64,000 nt of DNA. Origin: Bemisia tabaci. Taxonomy: Eukaryota; Arthropoda; Insecta; Hemiptera; Aleyrodidae. The translations under genes and the position numbers were made by a program. Shown here in pieces: positions 47,774 to 59,500 of this stretch. Location of the stretch: contig NC_092794.1 in assembly GCF_918797505.1 (NCBI RefSeq), forward strand, positions 67,121,345 through 67,185,344, written 5' to 3'. Under the pieces are notes generated by a model. That model was not told where the DNA came from, searched no databases, and saw nothing but the letters and a program-made list of their open reading frames with translations. Positions within the stretch are counted from its first letter, which is position 1; the number at the start of each line of letters is the position of its first letter.

Positions 47774-50498
47774 GTTAGTTTTCAAAAATAGATTGCATTT
47801 TGCAAAAAGGAACCACTAGCATTGCAATGATGCTAAGCTTGTGCAACTTCATATTTTGCAATAAAATTGCGGAAATCGTGAAAAACTATAAAAAGATGGT
47901 AATTTTTGTCTTAAATTTACAGGTTTTAGGGAGTAAAATAGAAACTATTAATGGATAATCGGGTTTTTCCTCCAAGACAAAAGGATTTGCACAATCTTAG
48001 CAACATTGCAATGCTAGTGGTTCCTTTTTGCAAAATGCAATCCAAATAATGTTCTTATTGTTATGCATGCATCCTTCAAAAACACTATCCGTCTTAGTTG
48101 TGGGAGTCAAAATTCTGACAATTTTCGCATAAAATAACCGATGCATGTGTAAGAGCTTACTACCCTGCCGTCCACAGCAGTGGCGTGGCGTGAATTGCGA
48201 TGTATCGATTGTTATGCCATTTAAATCTATGGTAAAGAATCGATTATTTAGGTGTTCGCTGCGAACACCCTGTTTATCGATCCTTTTCCATAGGTTTAAA
48301 TGGCACAACAATCGATACATCGCAATTCACGCCACGCCACTGGTCCACAGCAAAAGCGCCGTAACTCCAATCAATATTTTCATTTTTTTTTCATACATAC
48401 TATTCTATTACAATAAATCATCATTGTCATTTTGCTTCATTTTGACAGTTTGAGGTTTCAGAGGTATATCTTATAATTATGATTATTCTAAAATTATAAG
48501 GCGTGAATGCTCTGTGATTTTCCTGTGATGTACAACATTTTGTAGAAGAAAAATTGAAAAAACGCTGAATGGAGTTACGGGTTTTTTGCTGTAGACGACA
48601 GTACCACAGAAAAAGGCCATTGAAGAATAATGAGAATACTATAACAATTTTGAGCCCTGCAACTGGAGCTCAGTGGCGAGTCTTTAAAGTTGGAAACACT
48701 CTTTTCCCTTCATTTGGACTGCATTTTGAAATTTGGACCTATAAATTCCGGCCCGGTTCAAAAACAACGTATGTGCCATTAGTTTCCCTATGCACATAAG
48801 TGTTTTTTCAGATGAGCCAGAATTTATAGGTCAAAATTGCAAAATGCAGTCCACTTAAAATGTGAAACAATCGATTCTTGATGACGCAGCTGGTTTCACT
48901 CAAAATCGACATTTCAGTGGATTTAAATGGATATAAAACAGTTTTGCCGACTTGAAGAATCGCCGCTGCTGAAGCCATGGCTCAAACCGTCTGAATTGGG
49001 CCTGTTGCATAAAAAAAGATGTTTAAAAATTATGCGACAAAAATTTCAGTCAGGCGAGTCATTAGCACGGTATTCTACATCAAAAGCAGAGAGTATACAT
49101 TAATGCATCGAAATCATCGAAAAACGGTAATATCTTGGTTAGAGGATAATATTAGTAGTATTTGTTGCGAGAAACGTGCTCCACGTGAAATTTGATCAGA
49201 ATTCATGTAACAAATGGCTTAAATCCACACTTTGTTTGCAGGTCCATTTACTATCTACAAGCTATAAAATCTCCGAAAACAGCATTTCAAGTTTTTATTA
49301 TTCGTTCTTATAAAGAGGCGATAGAGCTGAGCGCAGAGGCGGATCCAGCAACTTGGCAACACTGGCTTTCCTACATTCGAACCTGTGCTGGATAATCGAT
49401 TCTCGCCGGAGCACCTGCCCCCCCCCTCCCGAGAATCGATACATTCCAATAGGTTTAAATGGAGAAAAAGCAATGTTGCCAATTTGCTGGCCCCGCCAAT
49501 GGCTGAGCGTAAAAGTCAGAGAGCAAGGATGAGATACAGGCACCGCGCCGCGATTAAGATCAAAAAGCATGAGAATGACAGAAAAAATTACTGCGAAACA
49601 GGATAAAAATAACGTGCTCTTAAGTCGAGACATTGCCTATCTAGAGCACAGTGAAGGCGAATTTATGAACGTAGAAAAGACGCCACGTGCGCTGACTTTG
49701 GCGCTATTTATATATGATGCGGAGCGCAGTGAAACAGGATACAAATCGACGTGCACCCAAGTCGAGAAATTGCCTACATATGCACAATGAAGGCGAACAT
49801 GTGAACGTGCTGAGTACACCACGCCCGCGCAGTAGTTAAGTAACGCAAAACGTTTACTGTAAGCGGTTACTTTTTGCGAGAGGACGAGTCACTGCGCTGC
49901 ACTTAAATTGCGATTCAATTGTATAAGATTTGAAAAGCACGGAACATATAAATTTAAATTGACGCTTAAAAACCCGAAATTGGTCCACTCTAGGCCCACA
50001 GACTACCGTCTCAAAAGGAGGAATTTAGCATGGCTCCCTCTAAATATTTTGCTTTGGTCGTACAATTATGATGTAGATTCTGAGTGAATTGCATTATGCA
50101 TAAAGAAACCAAGAGTATTGCAATGTTACTAGGATTGAGCAACTTAAATTCATTGCAGTGATATTACGGATCATGCAAAAAATTAAATTTACAAAGGTAA
50201 TTTTCGTCTTGAATTTATAGTTTATCAGGAGTAAAGATAGAACTTGTTTAGATGATCAGTTTATATTTGCAAGGTAAAGAAAGTTGCACAATCTTAGCGA
50301 CATTAGAATGCTCTTGGTTCCTTCATGCAAAATGCAATTTGAGCATAGAGTACATAGAGTCGTAATGTAACTGGGAGAGCTGGCGCCACTTTTAAGCATT
50401 TTCCATGTCCCGAATTCCGAGACTCCTGTGTGACGCCGGGTCACTTTTTCGATACATAATCGATTGTTTGCGATACACGGGTACCCGGCCATCCGATG

Positions 50499-50529
<31 letters not shown>

Positions 50530-53500
50530 AGGAGATAGGGATTACCATGTACTCCACACCGCCATTTTGGATCGAAAATGTATCGAAAAAGCGACCCGAA
50601 CTCGGCGCACACCGGGCTCGGAATTCGTCGAGCAGAACATGGCGCCAGCTCTCCCAGTTACATTACGACTCTATGTACTCTATGAATTTGAGTAATCAAC
50701 CTCAATGCATTCAACAATGCAAAATTTCATGGTCCTGAGGCCCCTATAGCACCCCTTGGAAGGTAAATGGGGGTGGGGGGAGGCTCAATTTTAAAAGTTA
50801 GGGCTCCCTTCAGAATCGTAAATTGATTGCATCAAAATTGAAAAGCACGATACATTTTAACCTCAATTGACCCTCATGAGTTAAAATTGACCCACTTGAC
50901 GCCTAAAAGTTGCCATCTCAAGAGGAGGGCAGTGCCTCCTACAGAAACTGTTCTTAAGTCCAAAATTGACACAGATATTCTCTTGAAAAAGGTGGTATTG
51001 GGGCTACTTGACACCTGGTATTTCGAATTTCATAGTCTCCTAGCTCCCCTAACCTCTATTCTCCTAAACATTCCCTATCTTGCGCATACAAGGAAAGATG
51101 AGAAGTACCTAGTCTGGAACCGACGATTGTGGGTCTTACCAGCGACGATTAATTTTTGCTGCAGTGTAGTGAGCAGAAGGGGAAAAAATATGTTTCACTG
51201 AGAGAGGGTTATAGATTCATCAATTTTGATATTTAGTGTGAATGCCCATGACAGCCTTGATGCACCTTAGTCTTTCCTGCCCGTCTGTTGTCAGATCAAC
51301 CTCCGTTCTCATTCTCTAACAATAAGTGCCTAGGCTACGAGGCTTCAAGGAAAATTTATTCTGTCCTGTTATCAATCCTTGAAGGAAAAATACGAGTCTG
51401 CAATACTAGAGGCATGAAATCAACCATTTTTAGGGCATGATCATCGTAGGAAAATCCGAACTTTGCCCGGCCCCCGATTGACACTTCTCAATAGATTAGA
51501 CTCTAGGTTCGACTGAGACCTTCCTCCATCTTATTTTAAGGCAAAAAGTATTTTGTATCTCAGCTGTGAATACCCTCTTCAGACTAAGAATATAGATAAA
51601 CCGGTGAGAAGCTGTCACTAACAAGCATTGGGAGTAGGCACTAAACCACAACATGATAAGTGAATCCCTGGTGATAAATAATCAATAAGTTGATGAACGA
51701 ACCAAAAACGAAGGTTTGAAGTTTCCTGGAATTTGAAAGCCTCAATAATTTTGAACAGTGCAGCTCTAGTGGAACTGCGAGAAGGAAAAAATAAACTTTT
51801 ATAGTGATAATAACTTACAGTTAGTTTGAGAGCACACTTGGAGGCATTGACTTGAAATGGATCTGGAACGTGGGAGCACCGAATGCAACATTGTTTGGAG
51901 GGATGCGGTTAAGACAGGCAAATAATAGATGCTTCAAAATCAAGAACTTCGAGAATTTTAGATACTTAAAGGACTTACAACACTCAGGAATCGAAGATGA
52001 AGAACCACGTTTCACGTTTGTTTACAACCAACTTGGTTATCAAAAGAACGCGAATGTAAACAAGTCAAAACTTCCACTCCCATTGGTTCCCGCCAATTCC
52101 ATACCGCGCTTGGCAAATTATACAAATTGACGCGCCAATTTTCAAATAAGCGGGGAGTCCACTAGTTGCGCGCACATTGAAAATCGACCCATACCAGGCT
52201 TTTATCTCGGTTTTTTTAGGTCGCACGTGGTCAGGAACCACAGGGTTGAATAAGGAATCGACACCAAGGATTCCAGATTACATGGTCTCGAACCACCCCC
52301 GCCCCCAGGGAGGGGGGGGGGGGGGGGGGGAGGAAGAGTGGTATGATCCTAAAAATCACGGTTCCTAGCCGAATGGACCACTAGACAAGGTGCAAATTTC
52401 AACATTTTGATACATGATTCTTCACCAAAATTTTACGTAAAACACGATGCGCACAACGAACTTTACCGGAATCACATCCTTACGAAGATAATCAATAATT
52501 CTTGATGTGTGAATTCAAACCACCCGCTCATGAAAACTCAATGCTCTACGTGATTCACATCGCGCGCTAACCGTTTATAATGACAGTCTCTGAGATATAA
52601 AAATCTGGCAACCTTAATCTTGACGCTTTGACTCAGCTGTAGCAAATTGTTTATAGTTTTAACAACACATGGTGGGAAATGAACATTGCTCGATTGAGAA
52701 GATTGCTGAAACCGTTGTAGTGCGCGATTTGACTCACGTAGAGCTTTGAGTTTCTTGTGAGCGGGCAGTTCAAATTCCTCGTCACCAATGTGAAATAAAA
52801 ACGTTAATATCTTCGTTAGAAGTTAGTCTCAGTAATTTTCGTTGTCCAAATCGTGTTCTCCGTAAAAATTTGGTTAAGAAGCATGTATCAAATTGCTTAA
52901 ATTCGTACCTTGTTTAGTAGTCCATTGAGATAAAATTGCATCAGACATGAAAAATGCAATTTCACAATTAATTGACGCCTACAAATCCAAAATCGGCAAT
53001 TTGTAGGCCAAAAAAATGACCCCCTAAAGAGGGAGACGGTGTCATGTCCCCTCCACAAACTTTTTGGTCGCAAAATTGACGTAGATTCTACGGAAATAGA
53101 TGGCATCTTAAGTAACGGAATTCGAATTACATGGTCCTGAAACCCCCTGATCCCCCTCGGAGGTTAAACGGGGGGCCAATTTTTTAGAAGCCGAACCCCC
53201 TGTTTACCTCTTAAGGGGGGTTTCGCGGCTTCGGGACCATTTTTGGGCTCCTTGGGGTTCGTGACTTCGTACGCACTAAAACAACCGGGAAAAAAGCTTG
53301 GTACGTGTGATCTGAAAAATACTTCGTACATCTACCCTTGTAAAGGGTGTTGGTAGGAGGAATTTCTCGCAACATTTCTAATTTACATTTTTTATTTTTT
53401 TTGTACTAATACTCCTGATGGTTGTATTTTTTTTTTTTTTTTATAGCGCACTTTTGTGCATGCCAGCATACCTAGCTGAAGATAACGTATTAGCTTGCAA

Positions 53501-56500
53501 AGTTGTGACCAGTTTCAGAAATAACGCTGCTCTTGGGTTGCCGTCAATTCTAGCAACTGTCATTTTATTTGATGGAAGCAACGGAGGAACAAAAATGGTA
53601 AGCTACACATGTTTGAGGATACTGCAATGAATAACAATTCACTATTTTATTTTGTAGTGCAACTTTCTTCGTTGGCTTTTCTCAGTTCGGAGTTTGGGTA
53701 ACTTTTTTGTCCCGTCCGTGGACAGGTCATTCCCACTGCCCAAGCCGCGAATTGGTAGATGTTGTTGCCCATTCCGTGAACTTGATAACTGGTTCGTGGA
53801 CTGGCCTATAAAAAGTATAAAAACACAGCCAACGGACCAAATGTTAATTTTAAATCAATAGGCTAGTCAACGAATGTCCACCAATGACCGATTTCTGATG
53901 ACTTATTCGACACGAAAATCAAAAGTATCAAAACAATTTACAGGTTAAGTTTGGTATAAGCCATTAAACCTAAAAAAAGAAAAATAATAAATAAATACTG
54001 GTTTTGAACAAATTTTAAGACTTTTTTTCATATTTATCTAAAGTTCTGAATACGAATTCACATTATTTTTTTAAATTTTCCTTATATGTTCAGTATCTTG
54101 AAAGTGCTAGTTGTATATCGGGAAAATTGGTTGCACTTCCGCTTTACAAACTCTAGACTGAGTTGACTGTGACGCCTTTGGTGCCACTATACGTGTTCCA
54201 CAAATATGCGTGTTGTATGTTCATTGAGGGCGCTTCTCTCGTTTCCTTAGAGATTCACGGGACTAATCAGTTGTAGCACTCTTGATTTTTAGCTGTTTCA
54301 AATAATAGCCTTCATGCACGCTGGACTTGTCGATTTCTTTTGACATTTTTGCAGTGGTGAATGCATAGCTGACGTGCTCTCCAGCTAGAATTGTATTTAG
54401 CAAATGGGTAATTTTTATAGGAGGATTAATGGATTATAAATAAACAAGTGGTTAGAAATGAAAACAAAAGAATATGAACTATGCAAAACGATAATCCAGA
54501 TATCGGAATTTGGCTGTTTTGAAAACGCCTTCAAATGCGGTGTGATACCTCACGCATTCCGGAGAGTTCAAATAGTTGTATCATTGCGCCTTAGAAATGC
54601 GACGGAAGATTACAATCGAAATAGCCTTATACACGCTGGCTTTGTCGATTTCCTTTGACATTTTTGCAGTGGTGAATGCATAGCTAAAATGCGCTCCAGC
54701 CAGAAGTTTATTCAGCAAATGAGTAGTTTTTATAGGAGGATTGAAAACAAACAAATGGGAGGAAATAAAACATAACAATTGGAACTATGCAAAACAATAA
54801 TCCGGATAGCGGAACTTGGCTGTTTTGGAAACGCCTTCAAATGCGGCGTGATACCTCACGCATTCTCACGCACCGAAAAATATCAGAGGCTTTTAATAGA
54901 TCGAACCGTTTTAATTTTTCTCGTATCAGAATTTCTGGCGGTTGGGTATTTTTCAGAATGACCAATTTAAAGCTGTGATTATCTCGCCCTACAAATACTA
55001 CGCTGATTGTGAGTTGGTCCCGGCGCCTCCATGCAACTATTCGTGTTCCACGAATCTGCATGTTGTATTTTCAAAATTGAAGGCACTTTCGCTTTTCTCA
55101 CCTCGAAAAAAATGCATGCATGGAAGTTGTTGTTAGTAGTAGCATCCGAATGACAGAGTGCCTATGTATAGAAACTAGGTATTGCATCTCAAACCTTTTA
55201 CTAAAAAAAATGCCGCTATACCTAATTGCTTAACGAAATTTTAGGTTTCATGGATTTTTTGATTTCCAACTTTTGAAATGATGTCTGAACCAAATTTTTC
55301 GGATATTTCCGCCGAGCATTATCCTTCCTCCCTTGGTTCCATTCATCTTTCCCTCGATAAAACGAATTTCTGTCGATCGACTTTTTTTACTAGAATACGG
55401 GAATGAAAAACAAAACAAAAAAAAACTAGTACCTAGATTCTTCTTTAAAAAGTCCGAAAATAAATTAACACTAACTTGATTCTTGCAACCTGTAAAAACT
55501 AAATTGTATCGGTTTTTATTAGTTTCTTCAAAAACCTAGAGAAATGTTTCGCCGGAAATTGGTCTGTGGGGAACATTCTTTAATTATAGCATATAGATTG
55601 CAGCTAAAAGTACCGTAGGCGTAGTTTTCAAACTTTAAACCGACCAGTTCATGAGAATAAAACACATAACGATAGTTTTCCGGAAATTATTGGGCCGAAA
55701 ACGTTATAATGTTTTTTTTTACCAACTTCCTTCGTATGTTATCTCAGTTGTTCGTGACGATTAAAATTGATTCATCTCCTACTTTTGTAAAGTGGGATCC
55801 ATTAAAATTACGCTAATTATGTACTTCTGAGAGAAGAGTTGTATCTTGTAATCTCATACGGAAGCAGAGGTTAGATCAAATTGTGTAGAGATCTGTCATC
55901 ACCGCCGTCAATATCAGCATTTTACACTATCTAAAGGATGCACCATGGTTTTGTGGTTACTCTAGCGACTGATTTGTGTGTCCAAATTTTTTTTTTTCTT
56001 TTTTTTTTTTTTGAATCGACGATGAGTTATCAAAAGTTGGTTGCAGTTTTGTGGTTGTATTCTTATCACTCTGAGTCCAATAATTTTCTCATGAGAAAAT
56101 TGTCCACTGAAAATCGCAGTTTGTGGAAAGCTGCGCTCCTGCGGATATCTGGACAAACAGGATGTGGACCAAGCCATCTAAAAAGGAATGATTAAAATAA
56201 TTTATATAGCGTTTGCTCTGCGGTTTTTTTTCCGAGCCGATTTTCACGTTAAACATTTTTATATCGATGGTATCTGAGGCTACAGGCAGTGAAGCTTTGA
56301 AAAATTACTTCAGATGTATCCGGAGGGCAAATCAGTAGATCTACTACACGTCAAAACTACAAACGGGTCATGTCTTCAATGCATAACTTAAACTTTTTAT
56401 GTATTGTGGAGGGATTTTACACACGAAATGGGTTTCTTGGGGAAAATTCAGTCTTCCGGAAAATTGGAGCATGGCGAGCAAAAATTAAAGTTATTTTCAG

Positions 56501-59500
56501 CTTCCATAGCAAAAATTCACAGAATTGGTCTCATCGGAAAAACGAACTAAAAAACAGAAAATGTTTAACTCCGAAGTATGAAATGCTAATAAACAGGCGT
56601 ACCCTTTCGGCTGAATGCCATTCTTGAGGAACAATTCGCTTCTTTTATGATTAGCCCTCTTCCCAATTTCAAGGTAAATAACTATTATTCGAGCTGATTA
56701 TGTCAGTCAATGTCATTCATCATGATTTATTTTAATTTAAAAAAATAAAAATAGGTAAATTAATAATGGTTTTGTGTTATAGTCCCATTCATTGATTGGG
56801 TTCGATCGAAATTTTGTCGTCAATATTTTTGCTACAGATCATGGAGGGCACAGAAATAACAACGTGGCGAACTGCAGCAGCTTCTGTCGCTGCCACCAAA
56901 AATCTCTTCAGAAGAATTAAGGATAAAGATCTCGTCCTTGCTATCATGGGCTCTGGAGTTCAAGCTCATATCCACGCTCAAGCTTTCATGTCTTATTTCA
57001 GCATTAAAGAGGTAAATGAACTGATAAAAGTAAAAATCATCGTGGAAGACCAGGCACTCAATGTATCAACGAGATGATGTGACGCAATAAATGCATAACC
57101 TAAGAACGTCAGAGTTTTGGAGCATCGTTGGACCAATGTTGACGTTGCCGCAGAGAGTGAGGGCCTAAGGCTGAGAACAAGGGCACCAAAAAACAATTTC
57201 GCACCGTTTAAGAAAAACATCGAGTTTTATACTTAGGGATCGGCAGACCGGCGAGTTCTTCCATCAGGGGCTGACTTTTGTCGGTTCTTCCACCGTACTT
57301 AAAAGTACTTAGGACGGGTCTCGACTGCACTTAAGTCCGGCTTAGCGCTTCTGATTGGCCGGTGGTGCGGTTTGGACTCATCGATGGATGTTGCACTCCG
57401 TGTGAAAGAGCCGACAAAATCCGGCCCCGGATGTAAAGGCCTCGATAGACGATCAAATTCCCGAACCAATTCCGATCAAAGTAGCATCAAAGTGTCGGGA
57501 GTCATCAGTCTTAAACTCATTAATTTTTTTCATTTTAAAATGAAAACTTGGCAGAAATGTTTCCTGTGGCAGGAAATGATGAATGGTGGCACTCCTTTCT
57601 GATCTTACTTTGAACAAAAAAGTGCGGCCCGTCAAAATTTGATGGTAGATGGTGACCACCAGTCATCAGCATGTCTACTTTGATCGGAATTGGTTCGGAA
57701 TTATCGTCTATGCAGGGCTTAAGCGCAAGAGCTACAATTGGCAAACGTTTATTTTATAAGTGCTCCGCAAATCATGATCTAAACAATACATCGAAAAATC
57801 AAGTTTTATGCAAGTTTGAAAAAGAGGATCTATGTACAATAAGATGCATCTTTGACTTCGCAACTTCGCACTTCGGAGACAATTTTAGATCCCTGTTTGG
57901 CAGCTCTTGGTGCTAAATTATAATGACTACAATAGACCTCTAGAGAAGGTATGAATCGGCACTACGCAATGTACGTTCTCTTTATCGCAAGTAAAACGAA
58001 TCAAACAACGAAAAATTTAGAAATCAGAGGCGTGGCGTGCTTTGCGTTATATCGATTGATTGGTCATTTAAACCTATGGAAAAGTATCGACGAACAGGGT
58101 GTTCGCAGCGAACACCTTAATAATCGATTATTTACCACAGCTTCAAATGGGGAAATATCGATCGATCGCAAAGCACGCCACGGCCGCAGCACTGTTAGAA
58201 ATCAACACCTATTCGAGTGTTTGATATAATTTAAATATTAATCAAATGACCAAAAAAAATGCGAGACCATTAGCATAATTTGACATCTATATGGATTGCA
58301 TTTTGCAAAAAGGAACCACTAGCATTGCAATGATGCTAAGATTGTGCAACTTCATCTTTTGCAATGAAATTGCGGGAATCGTGAAAAACTATGAAATTTA
58401 GATGGTAATTTTTGTCTTAAATTTACAGTTTTTAGCGAGTAAAATAGAAACTATTAATGGATACTCGGGTTTTTCCTCCAAGACAAAAGAAGTTGCACAA
58501 TCTTAGCAACATTGCAATGCTAGTGGTTCCTTTTTGCAAAATGCAATCCATATGATTTTCATTAAAAATACTTGTTCACACATCGCTCAGGAGTTGACTT
58601 CCAAACATCTCGCTGTGCGTGAGAATCGCTTTCTACGTAATATTTTGAAGAGTAAATATGCATAGGAGGCCTTGTCCAGTGATCCACTGATCCCTTTGAA
58701 CAGGCTAAATATATATCGACAGTGTAAGTCGGCAATAACATAACTCGTTTGCAGCGTCTGAAAACCTCCGCCTACATGTTATTTTTTTAAAAGAGAACAA
58801 ATTGAAATCATTCCTTGAAGTTTTTGCAGAATTTTCCTCGCACAGAGAAGAAAAATCACGGCAGTTTTAAAGGATTGCCGTTCAGTAGTTTTCCGTTTAA
58901 AAAATAAAGAATGACAGGAAGTCTGCGATGTCGCTAAAACCGAGTTATGTGATTGCCGGCTTACACTGTCGATATTCCTTTTATTGCAGATTAGAATTTG
59001 GAACCACCGATTTGCGGGAGCTGAAGCCCTCTGCAAACGCTTGGGTGATATCGCAAAACCGTTTCCGGACAAAGAGGAGTGCGTTAAACCCGCTGATTTA
59101 ATCGTGACTGCCACCTACTCGCCCACCCCCGTGGTACACTACGACTGGCTTAAGTCGGACGCTCATATAAATGGTATGAAAAATCATTTTTTTTTTTGAT
59201 TTCCAGCGGCCAAAAGAAGCATGCAACAACACTACGCAGTCCATGATGGTGGCTTACAGACATCTAACTGTGAAATTCGCAATTTTTGTGTTCAAAATTT
59301 GAGATTTTGAAGATTTAAAAAACATACTGATTTTAAAACACAATCAATGTAGCATTTTAAATGGACTTACAATAGAGCTCATACAAGAGTGATGGATTTG
59401 CAATTCAATAGATTAATCATTGATCAAAGTAGCTACTTGAGGAAAGGACAGAATGGTACCTGTCGCGTGTTGTCATGAATTCTCTCCCGAACTCATAAAA

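Noticed and set aside
50256..50738. Frames with poly-Cys, poly-Asn or poly-Thr
   Set aside because: They translate the (CAA)n microsatellite inside a MITE.
56795..56815. GGGTTCGATCG considered as a tRNA T-arm
   Set aside because: No matching acceptor, D-arm or anticodon stem around it; it lies in CRYM intron 2 just before exon 3.
57372..57744. Overlapping frames in CRYM intron 3
   Set aside because: The segment contains an inverted repeat (AATTCCGATCAAAGTAG at about 57469 mirrored by CTACTTTGATCGGAATT at about 57675), so it is probably a short foldback element rather than a gene.
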